Source of the DNA: Sarcocystis neurona
Lineage: Eukaryota; Apicomplexa; Conoidasida; Eucoccidiorida; Sarcocystidae
Direction: 5' to 3'
NCBI GenBank assembly: GCA_000727475.1
Contig: KL647288.1
Coordinates: 3,777,604 to 3,841,603, forward strand
Length of the DNA stretch: 64,000 bases
In this document: positions 1 to 13,800 of the stretch, one piece after another
How the letters are laid out: every line of letters begins with the position of its first letter
Position numbering within the stretch: the stretch's first letter is position 1
The notes under the pieces: model-generated
The model's input: the letters and a program-made list of their open reading frames with translations, nothing else
Database searches by the model: none
What the model was told of the DNA's origin: nothing
Position numbers and translations under genes: made by a program

Positions 1-1460
1 CCCGCTTGAGGGACACATAATACACTCCTGAATACATAGAAACATAGAATTCGGAATTAGTATGTAGATCCTTATCGTTGAAACGCTGCACGACAATCGT
101 ACGGGTGTACGATGTGTGCCTGCACCTGTGTCTAACTTCAAGCGTGAGTATGTTTCGCGCGAGCGCGCCTGCGCACAGCTTGTTGTGTTGCACGTGGTGT
201 GCCTTTGCGAATGGCGCTTGGTCGCTCGCGAGCTTGTATGTATGCAAGAGGTACGCAAGCTGTCGAGTACATGCCCAGGGTACTACTGTGTATGTGTACG
301 AGTATACATGTGTGAACGCGAATGCGCACACCAAGACACGCGTGTTCGTATTTATATGTAAGAAGTACTTGTGTGCGCCACATACGTGTATGCCTGCATC
401 TCTTTCATTCTGTTCTGCGCTGCGCTACGAGAAGGGCTGCGCCCGCGTGTACCCTCTGAAGAAAGAAGGCACCCGTGTTTCGTAGTATCGCGCAGCGTCT
501 CTGTTCACTAGGCGACTCTGACGTATCTGCATGCCTTCCAGAAGAGCATACTCTGACTTGCGTAGTTGAAGTAGCCAGTTGCCCTCACTGTCACTTTGAA
601 ACGTTCACCGGTAACCATTAGAATCAGAACCACCAGCTGTTGCAAGCAGGTCTCAGTCAGCTACGACAGAGGCGTGTTTCATTTCGCGAATGTGTCTTGC
701 TTGAGCATTCTGATTTGTACTCTACAGTGGATGTGTGTCGTGTATATTATAGTGAGCTTGTCGGGAAAACTCCGTCGTCGTCTGCGTTGTGCGCTATGGA
801 GTTGTGTTCGCTAAGCCCGTCTGCACGTACATATAAATATTTGTAACATAGGGTACCTGAAATATACATGTACATGAGTATCTACATATACGTGACACTG
901 CAGAGTTGTCACTACCCACCTGTTGCCCCCAGTTAGCATCTGTGGTAGAGGACGCGCGTTAAACACGTGTATGTGGTATTTACAGAAGAGATTTCATGTG
1001 AGCCGCGGGGGCGCCTGGAGGGTCTAGTAATGTGGCCACCACAGCAGTCACGTTCGCTTTTGTAGACGTTCAGCTTACTACTCATCTCTTCATTCATACT
1101 AGAAGACGCTGTGCGACCCATCTATTTCCAAACGTTTCTGAAAATATTCCAGTAGGTACGCTCGCCGTAAAGTATACCACGGTCCTGTGACGGTGCTGCA
1201 CGGTTGCGTGGTTGCATATTGTACCGCTCTCTATCCAACTATGTGCACGAAACCGCAACATCGATTGGTCAGTCACTTGCTGTGTGCTGCGGTAATCGTC
1301 TCTAGAGCTGCATCTGTATGCAGCCGTACTGTATTCGCGTGCTGTGTACTGTGGTAATTGTCATTAGAGCCGTTCCTGTTACCAGTCGTATTGATTTCAA
1401 GAGCGGTGTACGGTTTCCCTTCAGTTTGATGGCTGTCAGAACAGCTGCAACATATTTCAG
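1..1460. other. no confident gene; upstream flank of RCC1 gene
   Basis: I see no reading frame here with convincing protein character. Short open frames on both strands are what chance would give. The stretch could hold the promoter, 5' UTR or first exons of the RCC1-repeat gene, because the first supported exon (from about 1461) has no start codon and must be spliced to something upstream. A degenerate 62-bp duplication lies at 1278-1402. Confidence 0.5.
1278..1402. repeat. degenerate 62-bp tandem duplication
   Basis: Two adjacent copies with a period of 62 bases start at about 1278 and 1340. Both begin TGCTGTGT and share the blocks GGTAAT, GTC, TAGAGC and GTACTGTATT/GTCGTATTGATT, with many substitutions between them. 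It looks like an old local duplication in non-coding DNA. Confidence 0.6.
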
Positions 1461-1820
1461 GCGAAGACACAATTCTTCGTAGTCCAGTTGTTACTACAAC
1501 AGAAGTTCCCACGTGTACGACAGCGTGCAGAGCACCTGCCATTGCTACACTTGCTGGTTGTTCACTCGCGTTTTTGCCCTACGTATAGACGCAGGGAACG
1601 AGGAGCTCCAGAGTCGACAGAGGATAGCGGCGGTCACACGGAGTTATTGCACTTTGTGAGCAGTAAAACTCCCAAATATGACGGCTTTGCTTTCCGTCTG
1701 CCAGTAACACTGGTTTCTGCCCGGGGCACCGTGCTGCTCTCCTTTGGCAGTAACATAAACCTCCAGCTTGCCCAGGAATGCTCGAAGAACAACAGAACAT
1801 TTGTGACGAAACCGAAAAGC
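1461..1820 (+). CDS. RCC1 gene, probable exon with first divergent blade
   Basis: The open frame runs from an AG at 1459-1460 to a GTAAGC donor at 1821 and is phase 0 at both ends. It encodes 'VSARGTVLLSFGSNINLQLA', which has the spacing of the RCC1 core (G-x-V-x-x-F/W-G-S/D-N) but lacks the usual G-Q-L-G. Joining 1820 to 2699 keeps frame and gives the expected distance to the next blade. No ATG is in frame, so this is an internal exon or its start is misplaced. Confidence 0.5.
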
Positions 1821-4800
1821 GTAAGCAGACTGCAGCAGCTACTGTGCACCGATCGAACACGCAGCAGAAAGTTTGGTACAGTCGTATTTCCGAACCTGCC
1901 TCACTCAGTAGGCCGCCGTACGTTCCCGGCCACTTGCCGCTGTCTGGGGACAACACTTTTCAATTGCACTCAGCTTATTGGTAACAGGCACTAGTCTTTC
2001 TTCACTGAATTAAACAAGGCCGGTCTACCCGAACTGAAGTTACTAGCCACGTGACAAGCACGTAAAAACATTCGACCCGTGTAACCAAGCGCACCGATAG
2101 ACGTAGTTGCCACGCACGCCGCTACAGCTCCCCGATGGCGAAGGCAAAACCTGCAAATATTTTACAGTCCTGCAGGTGCCAGAGTAACAGATGGTTACGA
2201 CTGTACACAGCTGCCGCCGCTGTGCGTGCAGTTACTAAAGCACCCTGGCTCTCCGCGACGTTTCTGTTCAATCTCTTTTCCGTATCATCGTCACACCTGC
2301 ATCTTTCTCTGCCTCCCTGGGATGTGGAGGATACTTCTGTGACACTGCCCCCATTAATCGTTGTTTCAGTCTGCTGTGGCGAATGCTGATCTGCGTCCTT
2401 CGTAGCCCCCTGTATGAATCTGTATCCTGTTAGTTGAAATGGTGATCTTGCATGTACGTTACAGTCGGTTGACTTCCGTCCTTGCTGCGGCTTCAACAAG
2501 CCACCTACCCCGGTAGACGCTTTCACAGGCGACTCTGCGCTACGGTTGCTTTCCGCGACTAACGGGGTTGCTCCTGCATCTGCTCGCTGTGTCTTTGACA
2601 CTGCCGCTACTGTCGCTGCTGCATGTAAGCCTTTCCATGTTACTTTTCATGTCGTAGTTGCCTTGCTTCTTCGCGCTGCGCTGTCGCCGTTTGTCCAGCT
2701 GCTCGGGCTTCCAGCTAAAACCGTAGTGCCGCATCTCTCTACTGGAAGGAAGCATACCTGCGCAGTGCTTCAGGATGGAACACTGTACGGCTGGGGCGAT
2801 GGCAGTGAGGGACAGCTTGCCGTTCCACTGCCTACTCCAAGAGGCCGCCGCCGCGCAAGTCTCAAAAGGACAGACGGATTCTCCGTTCACGCCGCTGATG
2901 CACCGAACAGTGGTATTGCTCATGCAACTCACGCAGGAGCACCAACTGCTGAGTGTAATGCGCGTGGTGTTGCTGCTGTTGTGCGGAAAGGGACAGAGGA
3001 CTTGAAAGCCAGGAACACGTTGAAAAGTTCCAGCCTGTGCCGGTGGCGTGGTGGTGCTGTGGCAGCAGAAAAGCGACTGACTCTCTGTGCCCCAACTCCC
3101 AAACTGGGTGGAAACCTTGAAGCAATAGCAGCGCACGCGAGAAAAAAGGCCTTGCCATGTGAACAAACGACGACTTATTCTGATAGTGACGGTGACAGTG
3201 TTTCGTTTGGAGACAGAAGAACCGGAGCCGCAAAACCATTAGTTCTTGTGCCACGCCCTCGAATAATTTCAGCACTTGAGAAAGTGTTCGTAGTACAGGT
3301 AAAACGACAACGACAAAGGTGTGGAGGTCTCTTGAGCTGCGGTTCCGTCCACCCCTTTGCGGCAGTAACACCCAGACAAAAGTGTACGAACGTGTACGAC
3401 TGTTGATCACATAGTAGCTGAACTGGATGAAAGGTCTTACGGCGTTTTTGCTTGCGTCGCCTCACGAGTGCACTAAAAGCGCCTTTTGCACGCCTCAATG
3501 CGTATATATATATATGCAGGTGTATATATTTATACACACACGGTCGTGTATGTACACATCTGTGCAATATGTGGATTGAACACCTCTGCTAGCATCAGTC
3601 ACGTACTTAGTTGGTCGAAAGACAATCACCAAAGGAGAGTAAGGACGCCCTGGACAAGTGTCACACTTCAGATGTAGATGTTGACCCCTATTGTGTTGAA
3701 GTAGTAAAACTTCAATAGCTGGACAGAGAGCAAATACTTACGTCCACGCGCTTGACGTCAACCAGAGCAGCAGTGTGCGAGCACTCCTCGGTACCGAAAT
3801 GTATCCGCGCGTTTGTGCAGAGTCGTTCATTTTGCTGGACTTTCGTGTTCATTGTCGTACTTCTGCTAATTCACAGCAACTCGCTGGCCACGCTTCCACT
3901 GTGCCGAAGGGACACTTTCTCTAAAACTCTTCCACATTCTGTGGCCGCAAAAGTCACACGGTAAACGCTTCAAGAGGCGAAACAAGCATTCCACATGTCG
4001 CGTACCATGCGTAGGTGGCTTGCGGCGACGCGCACACGCTGATCCTGACCCTCCAAGGAATGATGTATTCCTTCGGTTGTGCAAGTAAGTAATTCATGTG
4101 GAATATAACGTGGCCCAGCGAAACACTTTTGGGTCACTAAGTCGACACTTACGCGTACAGACCCAGCGATCGAGCTTTCAGTTGGACGTGCCATGAAAAA
4201 GTGTTTTGCTTGTGTCGAGTGATGCACTCTTTTGCACGTTATAATGTCAGCAGGTGTGTGTGCCGTGCAGAGATGCGAAACGCTGACTCAAAAAAACGTG
4301 TACAACGCACTGCACAATACAGTGTTGGAGGAGGTGAACGTGGCTGGTAAAATCCTGCATCAAAGCGCTAGCCTTTAATACGCGAAAACTCCTGAGACTT
4401 GCAGATTTCGCAAAAGCCTTCAGGTCTAAAATTGCACAAAAAGTTGGCACTGCATAGACAGATACAGAAACGTCGTTACGAATTCACACGTGTGTGCTTC
4501 TTGCTTGCGTTTTGGCGCGCTCAACTCTGTAGGAACACATTTCGTTAGGTAGCAAAAAGTAGCTGTTCCGTACGGGTAAGGAAGGTCATCCGTAGATGTC
4601 TTATTGATGGATGCGCTGCCTTTTCACATCTCTGTGGTACCTCCGTCGCAGCACACCGAGCTGCAAATGCATAGGCGTAAAACATGGACGTTGTGGTTAA
4701 TTTTCCTTGATCGTCCTTCACGAAAAATTTCTGGAGAACATCCACTCTGGATAAAGTAACAGACCATGCTTTTATCGTGTCACCTACTTGACCCACCCAG

Positions 4801-7800
4801 CCTGTCGGCAAGCGAAGACCAGTAATCTTTTCCTCTGAAGAGGTTTTATACAGATTGCTGTCCGCATACGATAAAATCAGTTGTGTCGCGTACCGCTGTG
4901 CACACAGACACACGCGAGGACATATATATATATATATATATATATGTATATGTGTACACACGAATGCATACTCGTGCCCTCAATAATCACAAAACAGCAA
5001 AACACTGTAGACATTCAAGTTGTTGTGCTCTGGGCATAGCACATATTCATCAAGAGTTTGCATGTTGCACTTCCTCTACGAATCTTCCGCTTGAGATTCC
5101 CGGCCCAGACCCCAATGACGCGACTGTTGCTACAGAAAACGGGCGTTTGGGCGTGCCCCAAAACGGGTATGCTGGTGGTACGGCCGCGTATTCCGAAGGA
5201 GCATTGCTGAACAACCTTGCGCGGCAGCATCTTCCGCCGAACAGCAGCGTTTGGAAGCCCCAGCTCATTGAAGCTCCAACGAAGGTCCGTGAAATTGGAG
5301 CTGGAGGAGCCTTTAGCGCGTGCATCGGTAAGAAGGAATACATCGCGGTGTATCTGTAGCTGTGGCCATGCTTATCTTACAAGTGGTGGTAGATCGAAGA
5401 AGCAGTTGGGTTTTTCAGGACAACACCTCGCGCCGTGCGTATTTCAGGAACTTGTTCACGGCCACGTTCCTCAGAGCAGCCCCATGGATGATAGAAAAGA
5501 ACTCTAGACATTCGTCGACGCCAGTAGTGACTGCGATAACGCGACAACGCAGCCGGAAAATAAAAGTGAGCCACGCCTCGACCAGGCCCCACGATCACGC
5601 GAAATGCTGCGCTTTCAAGCAGAACGCCTGCGAAGCATGACAAAGCTGCTGTCGGAGCGGCGGAAGCAGCGCACGATGGAGAGCGGCAGGAGTCAGTGCG
5701 ACAGGGATTTTGAACCGAACACACGAAGGAGCAGCAACACTGCAGAGAGCAGCAGCTGCAGCCCTAGTACAAGACTGGAACGCAGGATTATCATTTGAGG
5801 CAGTACGGAAAAGGGCTGGCGCAGCAGCAGACACGCCGACTCGGCTCTTCATTAGAGCAGCAGGGTAGCTTGAGCGTTCGCATCATTCCTTTGGTCGGAC
5901 CAAATTTTCAGCAGTATAGAGAACGTAGACCGCGAGACATATACTCCGCAGCACCACAGGAGTCGCATGAGCTTGTTGCACGCTTTAAAGCTACAAACGT
6001 ACTCCAACACCGTTTAAGCCTGCAGAAGAAGTTGTCCTCATTGAATTGACGAAACAGGTGAGGAGGGGGAAAGGCGAGGAACCGTCAATTGACACTGAAT
6101 CTGCTATGCGGAGCGAAGCGGATTGTCGTGCACGCTATCCTGGAGCTATGCTGCCGCGACTTGTGGATTAGTCGGTTTTCTATTATCGCTTACGCTGTCA
6201 GAATGAGCGAGATATTAGGAATAGCCCCAGCAGCAGCAGGCGAAGAGGAGGCCTAGCGAAGCTGCAGATTCGAGAGCGTGAGCAGCGCAGCAGTGCACAG
6301 CCACCCTGAGATCGCCCAGGAATGGCTGCGGTGAGAGAGAAAAATGGTGTGGCAATGTCTTCTGCTGACGCAGTTGTACGATCGCAGCTGACGGCGTAAA
6401 GCAGCAGGGAGTGGAGCCGCCAGAGCACTCGCCGCCGACGACGTACCAGGGAACCTTCAGAATACTCTCACAATTAGCACGCGCTGCAGCATTAATGTGC
6501 GCAACAAACAGATGCAGTTACCGCGGGGTGATGGCACGAGCATTAGAGCAACCTCCGCGATCGTTAGCAAGTGACCTTACGACAACGGCGACAGAAAAAC
6601 TAAGATCACAACTGCAGGAACATGAGTTCGTTTGTCTTTCTTGAAACCGCGGTGTTCAGATGACGGCGACGCCTTGTACACATGGGGGTCCAATGCTACG
6701 GGGCAACTTGGACTGGGTCACGCCGACGACGTTTGGCAACCGCAGAAGGTTGAAGTCATAAAAGCGCCTGTGCTACAGGTAGGGCGCGCCACATTATTGT
6801 TGTCAGGTAAAGGGAGAGTTCTTTCGTGTACAGGTTGCATCTGGGTAGAATTATTATGTGCGCAGCAACTCCGTGCTACTACACATGTGAACGCGCGTAC
6901 GCAGCTACTTGTACGGGGCTTTCATTGTATTTGCGTCCCATGTTTTTCCCACAGTATGGTTGAGACCTGCTTCTATATAAATCTGTTTAGGTAACTCCAC
7001 GTACTTCTGGCGCTTTCTGGGCTGGCGCCGGAGTGAAGCTTCAACGCTAGAAGAATCTTGTCCGCATCCTCTGTACACAGCTCCAGACTTGTGCACAAGC
7101 TACGTCTGGCGCTGCGTACCGGTGTAGAACAACTGACGCGCCCGGATGCGTGCGACAGTCATATGCAAATATCCTTCCATGCAGTCTTATGCTCATTTAC
7201 AGAGTCACGCATGCACACTTTCAAAACTGCATCCTCGAGGATCCGTAAAATGAGCAATTATGTTGAGTCTACAATTTCTGACGTAATCCGTAGACTCAGC
7301 CTTGCAGCAATCTGCATAGAGGTCGCAGGCCCCTCTCTGATTAGTTGGAAATACACGGGTTCGGATTCATACACTTCATACGAAGACACACACCGTTCTA
7401 CACTGATAGCGTCTCTCTCGATAGGTGTGTGTCGGGCTTCACTTTGCCAAGAGAGTCAAGAGTCGTCCCTGAAGCAAAGTTTACCCCAAGAGTTGGCAAC
7501 CTGTACATGCTCACGAGCTTCCATCGCCTCAAAGTAGGATGACTAATCCCGCCCTACATTAAACACGTGAACAGGTGCACCAAGAGATGATTTCTGCACG
7601 TCATATGTGCGCAGGTTAATCTGCGGGGGTACTGCTGAAATACCCTTTAGCGACACTGACAGCGGTGGTTTGCTCCAGGACAATTTACGTCGCACTTGTG
7701 CGCAGCAGCGAAACAGGTACACGCTCTTCTCGCGCTCCGCCCTCCGTGTCGTTCCACGCTCAAGCACTCGTCTTCCCCCCTTGTACACCGGTGTCCGACA

Positions 7801-10800
7801 TTTCTGTCTCGAATATCTGCAGCTAAGCTGCGGGAAAAACCACACGGCAGTGCTAACGTTTGAAGGACAGGTTTTCACTACTGGCCAGGGAGAAGACGGA
7901 CGTCTTGGACATGGCGACACCCACAGTCGCTATGTATTTGAGAGGTGACAACCTCGAGGCTTTCTGCAGACCCGCATGCGCGTCTATACTGCGTAACTAT
8001 GCAGGTTCACATATACAGACATACACGTATATATGTCGAAGCCTGTCTGTAAGTTACTACATTACATTTCTTTCTCCGTGTAGAAACCCTGAATTAGTGC
8101 TCTCACCATGACCCTCGAATATATGCATCTGTACAATCAGAGTAGTCACGCATTTGAAGCTGCACAGATGTAGACACCTCTCTCTGGAGATGTGGGGTTG
8201 AATACTGTCAGTGTGTGACTTTCATTCCTTCTCGAAGAGGCCGGGAAAATAATGTCGGCCTTGTACGAAGGCACCGGCAGAAGGAGGACAGAGTCCAGTA
8301 GATTCAAAGCGCATGCGTAGAGGATTTTGCTTACGATAAGAACGTCCCATACGTCAGTGTGGTCTTGAGTGAGCACTCGCTTCTTCTTTAATGCGCCACG
8401 TGCTACGAGGTAATGTGTATCTTTTTTGCCTAAACCAGCACGCCGGGCTACGTCCCCTGCACTTCCCGTCGCTAAAAGGCACATCCTCCAGCAGATACCT
8501 AATAAGCTGCGCTATCAAAACGAAAAATGATAAGTGATTACAATACGCCACAGTGACAACTCCGTCCAGGATCGTGGGTCTCTGGATCTCGGTGCTTGCG
8601 TCACGTATGCGAACGTCTACTATTTTGCCCTCCATGATAATCGGACGATGTGGGCCTTGGTACCACACGCGAGCACTGGCTTGAAATACCTTCAGTGTAG
8701 AACAGCGGCGTACGCCCTTACACGTACGCCCTTACGGAAGGACGGGTTTGGATTTCTGAACCAGTGGGGGGGTATTTGTTGCAGTCAATACCTTTATCTG
8801 TTGCATGTGCTCAAAAGCGTATGCACTCGTTTGACAATCTAACTGCACCTCCAATACATCACTCAACTTCTGTGTATTCTCCAGGTTAAGAACTCTCCCT
8901 TACGTCCGCTTTGTATGCGCTGGTGGCACGCATTCAGCAGCTCTGGACTCCTCGCTTCGACTTTGGATGTGGGGAAATAACTGCTGTGGGCAGCTAGGTT
9001 TATCACACTGGCACCCTTTTCCCATCGCGCTACCAGCCGCACAGTCTAATAAGCAGTATAATTCTGAAGATGTCTTAAAACCGTCAGTCGCGGCAGAAGC
9101 AGCTGCTGTTACAAGACCGGCTACTGTGGAGCAAGCGGGAACGGTAGAAGGCCAGGAGACGGCAGCATCAGGAGAGGCAGCTGCACCTGCAGCAGGAGTA
9201 AAACCGATAGACAATGTCGACAGTGGAGAATACGGCAGAGGCAGCAACAAGGTGTCGGAGCGCAGCGGGGAAGTAAAGGAGAATAAATTGGCTGTTCAGG
9301 GAGGAAGCGAGACTCCTGCAAAGAACCTTTCAACCACTTACTTAGGCACTGAAGGATACGAGAGCATTTGTGCCAAGCCTCAGGTGAGAGACAGTAGTGC
9401 CATTACCTGTTTTTGCGCTCCAAAAGGAAAATCTGTCAGTGTTAATTATCACCTTTTGTGCTGGAAACCGTACGAGCTCAACTGCTCCAAAAGGAAAATC
9501 TGTCAGTGTTAATTATCACCTTTTGTGCTGGAAACCGTACGAGCTCAACTGCTTCTTGAGCTCTGGGTCCTTTTGTGTCACGGCTGAAAAATAGTATTTT
9601 GCTGGTCGAATCTATGTACGTAAAACGCTAATAAACATGCATCATATGTGGTTGCTCGTAGATATGTATACATATATAAATCTGTACCTGTATAAATGTA
9701 TACGTACAACTACATAGAAGCATACATCCGTCAGGTGTGAACACTTCAGTATCTTCGCGTGCACCCACTGGGACAAAGACGCACGTACATGGTGCAGGAG
9801 GCTCTACACGTGAGCTCTTGGACGCGTACTTAAAGTTCTCCTACGCTTCTATCATAAACTAGCTGCACGCAACTTCACCCGCCGTACAATTTTCCACGCC
9901 TACACGCAGCAGTCTTTGGTTATACGTGCATACGTATAAAACCTCCGACACTTCGTATCAGCTAGTCTGCAGGTTTAAGTCTCTACTTAGTCATGCAGCC
10001 TCTACCGGTTTGACTACTCTGTTTGACAGGTTGTGGAGTTCCTGCGAGATAAGCAGGTAGTGAGAGTAGCGCTCGGCGAGCTGTACTCGTTGGCTGTCAC
10101 CAGACGGGGCATCTTGTACGCTTGGGGCAGTCACGACCTAGGGCAGCTGGGAGTTCCAGATCGACTGGATAACCAGGTGAGTTGCCATTATCTGTGACTA
10201 CCTTGGTAGCCACACGTTATCTTTTTGCCTGTTTGTCCGATGACTAATCTTTCTGCAGTGTAAGTGCAAAATACCTTGGTGCCCTTGGTTGCGTTTGTTA
10301 CTGCAGCCTCTTCCGGTGATGGTACCCACATTCCTTTCCTCTCCAGCTGTTCAAGTATTCGCAGGGCCCTGCAGCAGCTGCACGTATGTAACGTGTCGAG
10401 GAGATGTCTTTGATCCCTCTCTTCCTCCGCCTTCTTACATTTCAAACGACCTGTTCTTGACTTTCGCACGAAGTGGCTTCGCGCCCTACACTTTGGGGAG
10501 AGCTTTTGAAACCGACCGCAGCAGCGGCCCACCGGCCGCTGGGCCGGCCACATCACTTCAGTTTAGTTACAGAGACTCAAATCTTCTGCCTCGGCGCCGC
10601 GCAGCTACCCCTGTGGAGTCACGATTGGGTGCGGCAGCAACAGCGTATGATGCTGCTACGGCGGATGGCCTCAGGAGAGACACGGCTAGGAGTCGGTCCA
10701 TGACGCCGCGGTTGGTGACTAGAAACGAGATACAAAGGGAGATAAAAAAGCAACAAGAGAGGGAAAGGCGGAAAGAAGACCGCCAAGCTATGTTGCAGCA

Positions 10801-13800
10801 GCTGCAGAAAGAGCGACACACCCATCAGCAGCCGCAGCCGCAGCGCAGCAGCAGTACCCTGCCCAGTAGTAGGAGATCTACGACACTAGGCAAGGCATGC
10901 ACGAGCGCACCTGCTGAAACCAGGTGCAGCAAGTCGTCCGTGAGGAAGGCTTCTAAAGTTTTTCCTGATTCACAAGGAGAAGGAAAGGTAGAGACTGGTG
11001 AGTTTGTTGACGTTGCCGACCTCGTGGAGAATCGGCATCGCCGTGGCGCCATCAATGGACCCGAACATCTTCGGGGAACCAGCGATAGAACGCCTACGAG
11101 CAGAAGTGGTAAACGGCAAGGAGCTCGAGATTTAAATGTCAAAGAGGAAAGAAGTTCTGGCGCGGGAAAAACCAATTTAACGTTTTCACCGAGTTGGGCG
11201 GGAGAAAGGACACTTGCGGCGGCCAACAGAAACGACGTAGCTTCCTCTTCAGTGGCTGTTAGGGGTAGATTGGCGCCGGTTGTTGTTGGACCTCTGTGTG
11301 GTGGCGCAACGACGCATCCCCGTGATGGCGTTTCAGAAGGATTTGGAGCACGTCGAGCTGGTGGAGGTGAAAACATCTCTTGCAGGTCGCCGAGCCTTCA
11401 GTTTGCTTCAGACACCTTTCCTGGGAATGCGGAAGGGGGAACGGTCACGGAGCCTCTCAACGTACCTGCCGAAGGAGGAATTAACGGATGCGCCGCTGCC
11501 AACCTCCCCACGCTGTAAGCAGGTGTTCCCGGTCGGATGGTTGCTTTACAACTAATCTCTGTTGTCTTCTCTTCTTCGTGGCTCCCCCGTGTACAAGATG
11601 CACGAGTAGCGAGGAGGACTGCAAGGAAGATCCTACAGAGCAAGACTTGTAGAGCCGTCAAGAGCAGCATTCATCCACTGCTGCATCCCTCACAAGGAAC
11701 TCTGTGTAAAGACACTCTTTCACGTTATGAAGAGTGAATACCTGTGTGACTCCTTCAAAAGAAAGATTTCGCACTCAAATGTAATTGCGCAGCATCCACG
11801 AATCGTAGGGGTGGCTGTCACGTTACTTGGGATGTCCACAGCAAAAATGCCGACACGAGTCTTTCCCCTGCGCCTGAGGTGCACTTGTTTTCGCGCACAC
11901 GAGCGCGTCTAGCGGCTTATAGTGTTTCAAGCGCGAAAAGGTGTAAAGACTTGCACTTGCCAGCACCAAACGTGCGGATCAGACAGCCGGCAGTATGCTG
12001 TTTTTTTGGCAGACTGATCCGTGTACTTACGGAGGCCATCAGCGACCTTGTAGCCAGTCCGTCTCGATACACACGTTTGTATACAAATACTCACATAGGA
12101 ACAAAAGTACGTGTGCGTGAATCTAAATGAAAGCCGTACATAGCCACTGGTTTCAGGAAGTGTGTGGTATCTGCTCGCACGGTCCAGTAGGCCTCGTGTT
12201 GGATCCCGTGGTCAGAGTTCGTCTTACGGTTTTGGGTTGCAGGTGGATCAACACATTCATTACACCACCTGGCAAAACGAATCCTAATGCTGCCAACGCA
12301 TCCCTCCTTGACACGACGGCACACCTGTCCAAGTCGAACTCGTAGATAGGCTGCCGGAAGGGTGTACGGCAACCGTGATTTTCTTCCGTCCTCTACACGT
12401 AAATATAACCTAACAGCCTCTTCGTTCATTAAAAGTAAAACTGTCTTCTTCGTGAACACTTTTCAATATGCACGAAAAAGTCGCATTTTTTGTGAACTCT
12501 CCAGAAAGCTCAGTTCACAAATAGCTGCCTCACTGAGGCACGAACCCCGCAGGTGCTTCCGTGTGCGTCTGCTGTTGTCGGTTTTCTCTACACCTCGTCG
12601 GTGTGTCACTGGTTTCTTTTTCAGCCATTTGCGAGGGCCGAACTGCGCTTGGTCACCCCTTACATTATCATGTGCGTTATGGGGTTAGTATTATGTACCT
12701 GAATAGGACGCAGACTTCTGTTTTCCAGACTACTGTGCTGCAGCCGCAGTACGTACCTGCGCGCTCACATTTAAAAGCGCACCAGCTCTATGGTCCTCGT
12801 GTCCCTCTCCAGTTGCGTAACTCTCTCTATAATGGCGCTTCCGCGGTTTCCAATCGCACTTACCCAACCACTTTGCGCCAAGGTACGCGCTTCCTTGCGT
12901 CAAAAACTACGTCAGACTCCCCTTTCGACAACTTGGCCCAATATTCTTGTGGAACAGTAGAATAAACGCCTCCAAACCTTTACATATTTATAGGCACACA
13001 CGCAGAGATCATATATACAACGCGTATTCAGCTGCTTATGTTTACGCCTCCTGCAGGTGTATATACACATGTAATTATTTATTCAGTACTTCCCGACGTT
13101 TGCCTGTTTCGCGCGACCACCGCCGAGCTGTGATCATAGGTATGAACGATGGTATACAAAGCTGCAGACCAAGGACGAAGAGGAACGGCGGGCTGCGGAT
13201 GCCCGTTACAGACTTCGGCGTGGACAAGAGCGTATGGAGATTTTGAAGAAGCCGGCATTCTGTCAGAAACCTGTTCAGGAGAAACAGGCTCGCGGCTTGA
13301 CTGACGGAGGACGAACGGGCGAGACACCTGCCAGCACACTGCGTCAGTACGAAAAAAACACACCGTATTATTTTACCTCATCCTCTCGTGTCCCTGAACG
13401 AAGTACATGCCAGGTTCAGCATTTTATTTACCTTCAAAAGCTGCCCTTGCCTACAGGGCATACAAGTTAACACTAGGGAGTTTGCAAACATTAGTATGCA
13501 CCTCTTTAAAGCCGCTCTTCTGCCTTTAAGAGTCAATATGCTAGCACAATAACAACGACCATACCGGCACTTGACAACCTGTGAAAGAAAGGCGGCTAAA
13601 CGTTGAACAGATCCTCTTTTTGCTGAACTCATAGAACTGAAGGAAGCAAAGCTGGCGGGTAGAACGAGAAGCATCGCGTTTGCAGTCCTACAGCTCCTTC
13701 TTACATAAAGACCGACTACGGTAGGCAGACAGAGAGGACCGGCCACCTACATGCAGAAGCACGTGTAAACACGCGCATCACACTGTCACAATAATTTCAG

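Noticed and set aside
5540..6057. Coding-like islands ('MLRFQAERLRSMTKLLSERR', 'EEVVLIELTKQ' before GTGAGG)
   Set aside because: They lie inside the intron 5328-6659, whose removal restores a perfect RCC1 blade in phase. Keeping them would break the blade.
11280..11555. Second frame over the end of an RCC1-gene exon ('QKDLEHVELVEVKTSLAG')
   Set aside because: It looks protein-like, but the main frame is open through the same bases to a GTAAGC donor in the phase required by the next exon.
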